Assembly: GCA_028723455.1 (NCBI GenBank)
Contig: JAQYEW010000027.1
Coordinates: forward strand, 1-64,000
Origin: Prevotellaceae bacterium
GTDB lineage: Bacteria; Bacteroidota; Bacteroidia; Bacteroidales; Bacteroidaceae
Length of the DNA stretch: 64,000 bases
Direction: 5' to 3'
Shown: in pieces, positions 43,576 to 51,533 of the stretch
Layout: each line of letters starts with the position of its first letter
How positions within the stretch are numbered: the first letter of the stretch is position 1
Made by a program: the position numbers and the translations under genes
Notes under the pieces: model-generated
What the model was told of the DNA's origin: nothing
Database searches by the model: none
The model's input: only the letters and a program-made list of their open reading frames with translations

Positions 43576-44178
43576 TTATTTTACAAACTTTTTACCGTTC
43601 CTGATAACGATACCCTTCTTGTCTTTGGTGGAGGTCAGGCGTCCTTGGAGGTCGTAAGTAAGCTCGCCTTGCTCGATGGCCTTTACGTCCTTGATGCCTG
43701 TGGCAACGCGGTCGTAGGTCAGGGAGGCGATGTAGGTGGCAGGTATAGGCATGCGTCCGTATTTGAAGGTAACGTCAACGGAGAACACGTTGCCGGCAAC
43801 GTGCGAATAGGACGCACTGTTCAGGACGCCGCTGATGGTTTTCTCCGTTCCGTTGTCGTCGACGGTGCAAGTGAACTCCTGTCCCGCCTGGAAGGTTACG
43901 GTGCGGTCCTCGGCCATGGTGAATTTAGCCCCTTGAATGGTGAATCCTTTCATCGTCATTCCCATGGGAGTGTAGACCATTGTGGGAAGGGTGATGTCCC
44001 CGTTGTTCATGCCGTTCATCTTAAAGATGAGAGTGTCCTGTGCGATCTCGATCCAAGAATCATCCATACCCTTGACGCCAAGCGATGATTTACCGGTGAA
44101 GACAAGGTTGCCATGCATCTGGGCGATGGCGGGAATGCTCATGCCTAAATAGGCGAGCATGGAGAGAATCTTTTTCAT
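43576..44178 (-). CDS. Secreted calycin-like beta-barrel protein with T9SS-type sorting motif
   Basis: 200 aa with signal peptide ending PAIAQ. The main part (25-150) is a run of short strands matching the calycin-like domain seen in Bacteroidota (PF13944-type): NLVFTGKSSLGVKG, KFTMAEDRTVTFQAG, VDVTFKYGRMPIPATY. The C-terminus TYDLQGRLTSTKDKKGIVI...KKFVK is a T9SS type A-like signal. Calycins usually bind small hydrophobic ligands such as lipids, porphyrins or siderophores. It starts 24 bp after the TonB-dependent receptor and shares its terminator, so the two likely handle one ligand. No ligand can be named. Confidence 0.78.
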   Translation of the reverse strand: MKKILSMLAYLGMSIPAIAQMHGNLVFTGKSSLGVKGMDDSWIEIAQDTLIFKMNGMNNGDITLPTMVYTPMGMTMKGFTIQGAKFTMAEDRTVTFQAGQEFTCTVDDNGTEKTISGVLNSASYSHVAGNVFSVDVTFKYGRMPIPATYIASLTYDRVATGIKDVKAIEQGELTYDLQGRLTSTKDKKGIVIRNGKKFVK

Positions 44179-44202
44179 TCTTTGTTTGTTTTTATTGGTT
44201 TT

Positions 44203-46689
44203 TTAGAATCTAATCGTGAGGTCTGCTCCTACGTGACGAGGCTCGTTGTATTGGGCGTATTGTCGTTTGGCACTGATAAAATAAAAGGTGTGGTAAGCAT
44301 TATTTGTCAGGTTTTTAGCCCAAAGGCTCAGCGTACCCCATTGGGTTTCCAACAGGAGTCGTGCGCCCAACTGCGCCTGAAAATTCTGGCGATGCAAGTT
44401 GTCTTCGGTCCAATAGAGTTTACCGTAACCGTTCGTGTTCACACCAAGAGAGAGGTTCCTTAGATACTTGTGTTGAAGGGGTAAGGTGTAGGTGGCTTCC
44501 GCAAATACGGTGTGCTGAGGCACGAAAGGAACATTGTTGCCATCATAGTTATTGCCGCTTCCGTCGTCATAACGTAAAAAGGTGGCACGTGTGAAGCCAT
44601 AATTGACAAGGAGGTTCCATCGGTCAGTTGGGCGATAGTGCATGCTCAGTTCGCCACCCCAACTTAAGCTCTTGCCTGCATTCACCATCATGCGGCCCAG
44701 TCCCGAGGGTGCAAAACGAGAAATCTGCTGGTCGTGGATAGTGCTTAGAAACAGAGACGCATCAAGCATGAATCGGTTGGTGGGGTTCAGATGCGCCCCC
44801 AATTCATAGTTCCATGAGTGTTCTGGCTTGTAGACCACCTGGTCCGTGGTTGGACGTCGGCTTTCGGGCATTCCGCGTTCCATCATCTGCTTGACATAAT
44901 CCTTGAAGGGAATCTCATCACCCGCTACCTTGGGATTGGGATCCCAAAGGGTCTGGGGAAAGGTGTTGTTGCCCTTGGCTCCTTCGGCGGCGATGTAATC
45001 AATGTAGTTCCCTAAGCCTGTTTTGATGCCGTTCATCATTTCCTTGCGCATGGCACCCTGTATGAGGTCGCTGAACATTTGGAGATTATAACCTCCGGAG
45101 CGCTGTCCCACGGCTATGCTGGCATAGACGTTGTTATTGGCGTCGAAGTCGTATTGCAGAGCCAACTTGGGTAGAAGATGGATGTAGTTGCGGCGTAGCG
45201 TCCCATTATACCGGATATCGCAGGTCATGTCCTGCAGGTCAACGGCCATGGCGGGATTGCTGCTGTTGGGCATGCTGAATCCATAAGCCACGTGGGCCGG
45301 GCTGTCGAAGCGCATGCGCTGATTCTCATAGTTCAATCGCAGGCCTGCCGTCAGTGTAAACGCATCGGCGGGCTTGTAGGTTATCTGATGAAAGAGGGCT
45401 GCGCTCAGCATGGGCGTGTGGTAGATGCCCTCCATGCGTAGATGGTCGCCCCGGAAATTCACCTGCATGCTTTCGAATCCCATGAGCCGCATCATGGTCA
45501 TGCGCTCGTTGGTTTGGATGTTGGGCATGTTGGTGTTGATGTTGCTCTCCAACCATCGAAGGCCATCCGTGTAGAATGTTACGGGACCATTGGTCCTCAT
45601 GGTTTGTCCCATCAAACTGGCGCCTGAAAGCCATTGCCACCGGCCGGTGCGCTGGCTGCGGAAAATAATCTCCTGGCTGGCGCTGTGCAGGCGTTGGCGC
45701 TGCATCAGGCTATAAATGTCCGCGCGAAGAAAATCTTGGTCTAAGAACATGCGGTCGCGCAGATGCTGATAGCCGGAAATTGCATTCATCTTCCATCCGC
45801 GGCCCTGGTACTCGATGTTGGCCCCTATGTTCAGGAGCGAGCGGCGATAGTTGCTCTCGCGGTTTTGGGAGATTTTCCCGATGAGTTGGGCATATTGTTC
45901 CTCGCTTCCCTCCTGGGCTCCCAGATAAAAATAAGGATAGGCTGCCTGACGGTTGTGGTCGTAGCTGACGGAGAAGTCCATCTTGAGATTGCTGGTGGGC
46001 AAGAGGATGCCACGCATACGTCCGCCTGCGCTGTGTGTGCGGTCTACGCTGCGTCCTGTGGTTGTGTTTTCCCAAAAGCCGGAGGTTCCTTCAGCGTATG
46101 CACCCGCGCTGAAGGCAAAGGACTTGCTGATGCGATGGTAGTGCGTAAGGCTGACGGTCCTGCGGAGGTTACCGGAATTGAAGGACAGATGGGCGTCCGT
46201 TCCCTGATAGCGGAAAGGGTTTTTGGTGTGTACCTTGATAATGCCTCCCATGGCGTTGCGACCATAGAGGGTGGCTTGCGGACCGCGTAAGACATCCACA
46301 CGTTCTATGTCATAGAAATTGAAATCAAACGAGGACTTGTCGGCGTAGGGTACGTTGTCTACGTACATGGCCACGGCAGGAGTGCCCGAACGTGAACCTA
46401 CGCCTCGGACATAAATTGAGCTTGTAAGGCGCGAGCCATAGTTGGGGATGAAGAGATTGGGAACCAGTGTGCTTACGTCCTTTAACGTCTTTATCTGATG
46501 ATTGCGTAGCTGGCTGATGGAGGAGGAACTGACGGGCTGGGCCTGCAGTTGCCCCGACTCCTTAGGCGAACTGACGATTTCTACCATTTCCAATTCAGCA
46601 GGAGCCAGACTGTCGGCTACTTCTGCTATGGGCATGGAAAAGCATAGGGTCGGAAAAAGGCTCAAGGCCATTATCAGTCGTTTGCACAT
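44203..46689 (-). CDS. TonB-dependent outer-membrane receptor (non-SusC type)
   Basis: 828 aa with signal peptide. The plug begins at about residue 45 with LKDVSTLVPNLFI and contains SSIYVRGVGSRSGTPAVAMY and RVDVLRGPQATLYGRNAMGG, the classical plug signature. A 22-strand barrel follows to the end (ADLTIRF). There is no CarboxypepD-like N-terminal extension and no SusD partner, so it belongs with iron-complex/siderophore/vitamin receptors rather than glycan importers. Operon partner is a secreted calycin-like protein. Ligand unknown. Confidence 0.92.
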   Translation of the reverse strand: MCKRLIMALSLFPTLCFSMPIAEVADSLAPAELEMVEIVSSPKESGQLQAQPVSSSSISQLRNHQIKTLKDVSTLVPNLFIPNYGSRLTSSIYVRGVGSRSGTPAVAMYVDNVPYADKSSFDFNFYDIERVDVLRGPQATLYGRNAMGGIIKVHTKNPFRYQGTDAHLSFNSGNLRRTVSLTHYHRISKSFAFSAGAYAEGTSGFWENTTTGRSVDRTHSAGGRMRGILLPTSNLKMDFSVSYDHNRQAAYPYFYLGAQEGSEEQYAQLIGKISQNRESNYRRSLLNIGANIEYQGRGWKMNAISGYQHLRDRMFLDQDFLRADIYSLMQRQRLHSASQEIIFRSQRTGRWQWLSGASLMGQTMRTNGPVTFYTDGLRWLESNINTNMPNIQTNERMTMMRLMGFESMQVNFRGDHLRMEGIYHTPMLSAALFHQITYKPADAFTLTAGLRLNYENQRMRFDSPAHVAYGFSMPNSSNPAMAVDLQDMTCDIRYNGTLRRNYIHLLPKLALQYDFDANNNVYASIAVGQRSGGYNLQMFSDLIQGAMRKEMMNGIKTGLGNYIDYIAAEGAKGNNTFPQTLWDPNPKVAGDEIPFKDYVKQMMERGMPESRRPTTDQVVYKPEHSWNYELGAHLNPTNRFMLDASLFLSTIHDQQISRFAPSGLGRMMVNAGKSLSWGGELSMHYRPTDRWNLLVNYGFTRATFLRYDDGSGNNYDGNNVPFVPQHTVFAEATYTLPLQHKYLRNLSLGVNTNGYGKLYWTEDNLHRQNFQAQLGARLLLETQWGTLSLWAKNLTNNAYHTFYFISAKRQYAQYNEPRHVGADLTIRF

Positions 46690-46718
46690 TGCTCTGTGTC
46701 TTTTTACCTTAACATTTG

Positions 46719-46726
46719 CAAAGATA
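46719..46726 (-). promoter_or_regulatory. -7 box of the TonB receptor promoter
   Basis: TATCTTTG on the minus strand, 29 bp before the start codon. The expected -33 position falls inside the rho terminator hairpin. Confidence 0.55.
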
Positions 46727-46763
46727 ATAAAAAAAAAGAAGCTACGGACTCTCCGTAGCTTCT
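46727..46763 (-). terminator. rho terminator
   Basis: agaagctacgga / tccgtagcttct, a 12-bp stem with a 3-nt loop, followed on the minus strand by a T-rich tract; the plus strand also ends in ttttt, so it can act both ways. It directly abuts the TonB receptor -7 box. Confidence 0.85.
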
Positions 46764-46798
46764 TTTTGAAAAATGCCCGAAACTTGGAAGGCGGGTAC

Positions 46799-48577
46799 TT
46801 AAGAGTTCAGCGTAAGCAAGAATTCCTCGTTGTTGCGGGTGCGCGCCATGCGGTTGTTCAACTCGTTCATGGCCTCGATGGGATTCATGTCGGACAATAC
46901 CTTGCGCAGCATCCACATACGGTCCAGTGTGCTTTTGTCCATCAGCAGGTCGTCGCGGCGGGTGCTGCTGGCGACGATGTTCACAGCGGGGAAGATACGT
47001 TTGTTGGCCAGTGTGCGGTCCAACTGCAACTCCATATTGCCGGTGCCCTTAAACTCCTCGAAGATCACCTCATCCATCTTGCTGCCTGTGTCGGTAAGCG
47101 CGGTGGCAATGATGGTTAGCGAGCCACCATTCTCGATGTTACGGGCGGCACCGAAGAAACGCTTAGGCTTGTGCATGGCGTTGGCATCCACACCACCTGT
47201 GAGCACTTTGCCACTGGCGGGTGTAACGGTATTGTAGGCACGTGCCAGACGTGTAATGCTATCCAGGAAGATAACGACATCCTGACCACATTCTACCATG
47301 CGTTTGGCTTTCTCCAAAACGATATTCGCAATCTTTACGTGTCGCTCTGCGGGTTCGTCGAACGTAGAAGCGATAACCTCGGCATTCACAGTGCGTGCCA
47401 TGTCTGTTACTTCCTCGGGACGCTCGTCGATGAGCAGCATCATCAGATAGGCCTCGGGGTGATTGCGGGCAATGCTATTGGCAATATCTTTCATCAGCAT
47501 GGTTTTGCCCGTTTTGGGCTGAGCCACGATCAGTGCGCGCTGTCCCTTACCAATAGGCGAGAAGAGGTCAACTACACGACTGGAAATGGAATCGCTGCCA
47601 TCTCCCTTGCAAAGGGTGAACTTCTCTTCGGGGAAGAGGGGGGTCAGATGTTCAAAGGGGCTGCGGTCCCGAGCGATATTTGGGTCGCATCCGTTGACAC
47701 GTAATATAGATGTGAGTACGAAGTAGTGATCGTTTTCGCGTGGAGGACGGATGGCTCCTTTGATAACGTCGCCCGTCTTCAAACCCAGGCTGCGTACCAT
47801 CGCTTGTGGCACAAAGACATCATCAGGGGAAGAAAGGTAGTTGTAGTCGCTGGAACGCAGGAAGCCAAAGCCTTCGTTCATCACTTCCAGTACGCCTTCG
47901 CTGGTGATGAGGTCTACAAAATCGAATTTCTCAACCATTGGCTGAGGACGTCTCGGACCTTGTTTCTCCACAACCTCTTCCATGTCGGGTGCAGCCTGAA
48001 GTCTCTCCTCCGATTCGGCAGGCTCCTCCGTATCTTGCATGTTGATGACGGGTACGTCCTCCAATATAATGAAATCAGACTCTTCTTCATTGTTGTCGGC
48101 GGACGATGCAACGGGATTGGTGGACTTGGTTTCGTTGTTTGAATCTTGGGCCTCTTCCTGTGCCTGTTCGATGGCAGGAGGGGTTTCCGCTTCCGTCTTG
48201 CTTGGGCGGCCGCGTTTCTTTTTAGGTGCTTCCGCAGGCTTTGCAAGAGGCTTTCCCTCTGTTTGCTCCGTACTGTCTTCTGCTTCAGGTGTGTTCTCCT
48301 CGTTTGAACTTACTTGGCTTTGAGGGCTGGCAGACTTCTTCCGCTTGGTTGTAGCTGTCGCCTTTTCCGCTTTTTCGGTCTCAACGTCCGACTTGCGTGG
48401 GCGGCCACGACGCTTTTTCTCAGGCTCTGGCTGCTGTTGAGATTCCAGTTCTGATTCGCGATCAATGATATTATAAATAAGAGAGGGAATGTCTTCGGTA
48501 ACTTGTGCGCCTATTTTTTTGCACAACTCCACCAATTCCATAGGGTCCATGCTCTCCAGTTCGGATTTTGTATGCAT
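46799..48577 (-). CDS. rho: Transcription termination factor Rho with long disordered insertion
   Basis: 592 aa, about 170 longer than E. coli Rho. Residues 1-45 are the Rho N-terminal helix domain; residues about 45-215 are a Lys/Glu/Pro/Ser-rich low-complexity insertion with two AT-hook-like cores ([10 protein letters not shown] and [10 protein letters not shown]). The RNA-binding cold-shock domain ([12 protein letters not shown]) and ATPase domain (Walker [10 protein letters not shown]-loop and R-loop) follow and are intact. The insertion is typical of Bacteroidota; in B. thetaiotaomicron a disordered Rho region drives phase separation needed for gut fitness. Promoter overlaps that of the divergent ABC-F gene. 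Confidence 0.96.
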   Translation of the reverse strand: MHTKSELESMDPMELVELCKKIGAQVTEDIPSLIYNIIDRESELESQQQPEPEKKRRGRPRKSDVETEKAEKATATTKRKKSASPQSQVSSNEENTPEAEDSTEQTEGKPLAKPAEAPKKKRGRPSKTEAETPPAIEQAQEEAQDSNNETKSTNPVASSADNNEEESDFIILEDVPVINMQDTEEPAESEERLQAAPDMEEVVEKQGPRRPQPMVEKFDFVDLITSEGVLEVMNEGFGFLRSSDYNYLSSPDDVFVPQAMVRSLGLKTGDVIKGAIRPPRENDHYFVLTSILRVNGCDPNIARDRSPFEHLTPLFPEEKFTLCKGDGSDSISSRVVDLFSPIGKGQRALIVAQPKTGKTMLMKDIANSIARNHPEAYLMMLLIDERPEEVTDMARTVNAEVIASTFDEPAERHVKIANIVLEKAKRMVECGQDVVIFLDSITRLARAYNTVTPASGKVLTGGVDANAMHKPKRFFGAARNIENGGSLTIIATALTDTGSKMDEVIFEEFKGTGNMELQLDRTLANKRIFPAVNIVASSTRRDDLLMDKSTLDRMWMLRKVLSDMNPIEAMNELNNRMARTRNNEEFLLTLNS

Positions 48578-48655
48578 GAGTTTTTTCTAAAAAAGATGTA
48601 GCTAAAATAGTTGTAAAAAAGACCCACATGGGGGCTTCGTAATAATTCTATGCTG

Positions 48656-48686
48656 CGAAGTTAGATGTTTTTCTTTGAACTACCAA
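48656..48686 (-). promoter_or_regulatory. rho promoter
   Basis: Minus strand TTG (48684-48686), 20-bp spacer, TAACTTCG (48656-48663), one mismatch in the -7 box. Leader of about 75 nt. Overlaps the plus-strand promoter at 48675-48704. Confidence 0.55.
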
Positions 48687-48704
48687 GCAAATTGGTTAAA
48701 TTTG
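48675..48704 (+). promoter_or_regulatory. ABC-F (uup) promoter
   Basis: TTG (48675-48677), 19-bp spacer, TAAATTTG (48697-48704). The -33 element lies inside the rho promoter, so the two polymerases would compete. Confidence 0.7.
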
Positions 48705-48745
48705 CACTTCGTTTTTACTATTATTAAAAAAAGAACCAATTCTGT

Positions 48746-50548
48746 ATGGCAATTTCAAACCCATATCTGCAGGTGGATGGTCTGACGCGACGCATCGGAG
48801 AGCGGGTGTTATTTGAGAATATATCTTTCAGTGTCGCGGAGCGTCAGCATATCGGTTTGATTGCCAAGAACGGCACGGGCAAGACCACTTTATTGAATAT
48901 CCTGGCTAAGGGGGACAGTTATGACGAAGGAAGCGTGGTTTTTCGCAATGGGCTTAGGATAGGTTTTCTGGAGCAGGTGTCTCATCTGCCCATGGAACTG
49001 AATGTCTTGGATGCTTGCTATTGGAGCCTGAATCTTGACCGGATGGATGAAGAGGAGGCCCAAAGATACCGTGTGCGCGCCAAACAGGTGCTGACGAAGC
49101 TGGATATTACAAGGCTTGACCAACCGCTTTCACAACTCTCCGGTGGCGAACTGAAGCGGGTGTCGCTGGCCAACGTGTTGATTGTAGAACCTGATCTGCT
49201 GATTCTGGACGAACCTACGAACCATCTGGATGTAAAGATGATCGAGTGGCTGGAGGGATTCCTTTCGCGGTCGTGCATGACACTCCTGATGGTTACTCAC
49301 GACCGATATTTCTTGGACCGTGTGTGCGATCAGATCTTGGAACTGGACAACCAGACCATATATAGTTATAAGGGTAATTATGCTTATTATCTGGAGCAAC
49401 GTCAAAGTCGTCTGGAGAGCACGAACGCTCAGATTCAACGGGCCAATAACCTTTACCGTACGGAATTGGATTGGATGCGTCGCATGCCTCAGGCACGGGG
49501 ACATAAGGCCCGCTATCGCGAGGAAGCCTTTTATGAATTGGAAAAGGTGGCGAAGCAACGGATGGAGGAGAGGCGTGTGCGCTTGCAGATAAAAAGCAGC
49601 TATATAGGTTCAAAAATCTTTGAGGCGGAGTATGTGAGCAAGCGCTTTGATGACAGAATCATCCTTAAGGATTTTTATTATAATTTCTCGAGGTTCGAGA
49701 AAATGGGTATCGTAGGAGCCAATGGTGCGGGCAAGAGTACTTTCGTTAAAATGCTTTTAGGCGAAGTTAAGCCGGACAGTGGCCGCTTCGTGATTGGTGA
49801 GACGGTTCGTTTCGGCTATTTCAGTCAGGAGGGAACGAAGTTTGACGAGGATATGAAGGTTATCGATGCCGTGCGTCGTATAGCGGAATATGTGGACTTG
49901 GGGGGTGGACGCCAACTGACGGCCATGCAGTTCCTCCAGCATTTCATGTTCGAGCCTCAGCAGCAACAGGATTATATTTATAAGCTCTCCGGAGGTGAGC
50001 GTCGTCGTCTGGATTTGTGTCTTGTCTTGATGCAGAGTCCCAACTTCTTGGTGTTGGACGAGCCTACGAACGATTTGGATATTGTTACCCTTCAAGTGTT
50101 AGAGGAGTATCTTCAGGACTTTCAGGGTTGCGTGATTGTTATCAGCCACGACCGTTATTTCATGGATAAGGTGGTGGACCACTTGCTCGTATTCCAAGGG
50201 GATGGCGAAGTGAAGGACTTTCCCGGAAACTATACACAATACCGCGTGTGGAGTTCGCTTCCCGAGAACAAAGCAGTGTCAACCGGCAGCATATCTCCGG
50301 CGAATACCGAGCAGCGACAGCAGCCTCGCGAAAAGAAACGTCTCTCGTATCGCGAAAAACAGGAGTTCCAGCAATTAGAGACAGAGATTGAGCAGCTGGA
50401 AGCGGAAAAGTCTCAAATCGTTGAAGCGCTGAGTGGCGGTACCATCAGTGTGGAGCAGATTGAACAGATGAGCAAACGACTGCCGAAATTGGAAGAGGAA
50501 CTGGATGAAAAAAGTATGCGCTGGCTGGAATTGAGTGAATACGTATAG
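48746..50548 (+). CDS. uup: ABC-F ATPase, Uup type
   Basis: 600 aa, soluble, two ABC domains. Walker [13 protein letters not shown] near 36-47 and [12 protein letters not shown] near 325, signatures LSGGELKR and LSGGERRR, Walker B DEPTNHLD and DEPTNDLD. The C-terminus (from about 520) is a coiled coil ([21 protein letters not shown]), the Uup-type C-terminal domain. ABC-F proteins act on ribosomes; Uup has been linked to precise excision and ribosome rescue. No antibiotic-resistance ABC-F features are evident. panB follows after 31 bp. Confidence 0.9.
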   Translation: MAISNPYLQVDGLTRRIGERVLFENISFSVAERQHIGLIAKNGTGKTTLLNILAKGDSYDEGSVVFRNGLRIGFLEQVSHLPMELNVLDACYWSLNLDRMDEEEAQRYRVRAKQVLTKLDITRLDQPLSQLSGGELKRVSLANVLIVEPDLLILDEPTNHLDVKMIEWLEGFLSRSCMTLLMVTHDRYFLDRVCDQILELDNQTIYSYKGNYAYYLEQRQSRLESTNAQIQRANNLYRTELDWMRRMPQARGHKARYREEAFYELEKVAKQRMEERRVRLQIKSSYIGSKIFEAEYVSKRFDDRIILKDFYYNFSRFEKMGIVGANGAGKSTFVKMLLGEVKPDSGRFVIGETVRFGYFSQEGTKFDEDMKVIDAVRRIAEYVDLGGGRQLTAMQFLQHFMFEPQQQQDYIYKLSGGERRRLDLCLVLMQSPNFLVLDEPTNDLDIVTLQVLEEYLQDFQGCVIVISHDRYFMDKVVDHLLVFQGDGEVKDFPGNYTQYRVWSSLPENKAVSTGSISPANTEQRQQPREKKRLSYREKQEFQQLETEIEQLEAEKSQIVEALSGGTISVEQIEQMSKRLPKLEEELDEKSMRWLELSEYV

Positions 50549-50579
50549 CATAAATAATTACACAAAAAATAGTAACACA

Positions 50580-51395
50580 ATGGCATATTTGTCAGACGAA
50601 AAGAAGAAAGTAACTTCACAGATGTTCATCGAAATGAAACATCGTGGAGAGAAGATAACCATGCTAACGGCCTATGACTACACGATGGCAAGCTTGTTGG
50701 ACCAAGCGGGTGTGGATGCCATACTGGTTGGCGACAGTGCCAGTAATGTAATGCAAGGCAACATGACCACGTTACCCATTACCGTTGATGAGATGATCGT
50801 CTATGGGCGCAGCGTTGCCAAGGCATGTAGCCACGCCTTGGTGATTTGCGACATGCCTTTCGGATCCTATCAGGCAAGCCGAGAGGAGGGCGTGCGCAAC
50901 GCCATTCGCATTGTTAAGGAAACGGGTTGTGATGCTGTAAAGTTGGAGGGTGGTTCGGAAATAATAGAAACGGTACGTGGTATCATCCATGCTGGCATAC
51001 CCGTTTGCGGCCATTTGGGATTGACACCCCAAAGCGTGAATAAGTTCGGAGGTTATGGCTTACGCGCCAAGGAGGAAGCCGAGGCGCAAAAACTTTTGGA
51101 TGATGCTCTGATGTTACAGGCGGCAGGTTGCTTTGCTGTCGTTCTGGAGAAGATTCCCGCTGCCTTGAACAAAAAAGCATGCGAGATGCTGCACATTCCC
51201 GTTATCGGTATTGGTGCGGGTGCATCTGATGGCCAGGTGTTGGTGGGGCAGGACATGCTGGGAATGAATCAAGGCTTTGCCCCTAAGTTCCTCCGCCGCT
51301 ACGCTGATGTGGCCACGGTCATTCAGAATGCCGTCAAGCAGTATGTCCAAGATGTCAGAAACGCCGACTTCCCCAGTATAGAAGAAAGTTATTGA
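50580..51395 (+). CDS. panB: 3-methyl-2-oxobutanoate hydroxymethyltransferase
   Basis: 271 aa from [16 protein letters not shown]; the track start at 50535 overlaps the end of uup. TIM-barrel PanB with [30 protein letters not shown] (Mg-binding Asp), LEGGSE and [17 protein letters not shown]. It makes ketopantoate, the first committed step of pantothenate/CoA synthesis, from 2-ketoisovalerate and methylene-THF. Cotranscription with uup is likely from the small gap. Confidence 0.96.
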   Translation: MAYLSDEKKKVTSQMFIEMKHRGEKITMLTAYDYTMASLLDQAGVDAILVGDSASNVMQGNMTTLPITVDEMIVYGRSVAKACSHALVICDMPFGSYQASREEGVRNAIRIVKETGCDAVKLEGGSEIIETVRGIIHAGIPVCGHLGLTPQSVNKFGGYGLRAKEEAEAQKLLDDALMLQAAGCFAVVLEKIPAALNKKACEMLHIPVIGIGAGASDGQVLVGQDMLGMNQGFAPKFLRRYADVATVIQNAVKQYVQDVRNADFPSIEESY

Positions 51396-51425
51396 TATTT
51401 TACGTGTATTTTGTACCGCTAAAGT

Positions 51426-51456
51426 TTGTTGGAAAATAAAAAAAGATTTACATTTG
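51426..51456 (+). promoter_or_regulatory. Promoter of the fasciclin/SusCD locus
   Basis: TTG (51426-51428, in TTTG), 20-bp spacer, TACATTTG (51449-51456). Leader of about 72 nt before the first ATG, long compared with neighbouring genes and a possible site for post-transcriptional control. Confidence 0.7.
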
Positions 51457-51533
51457 CCATCACAGTGTGTTAAATACACTGAAACGCGATCGTTCTTACA
51501 AACAAAAATGCTGGTAGTAATACACGTATTATC

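Noticed and set aside
48746-50548. Antibiotic-resistance ABC-F protein
   Set aside because: Uup-type C-terminal coiled coil and housekeeping neighbours (panB, rho) argue for a core ABC-F protein.
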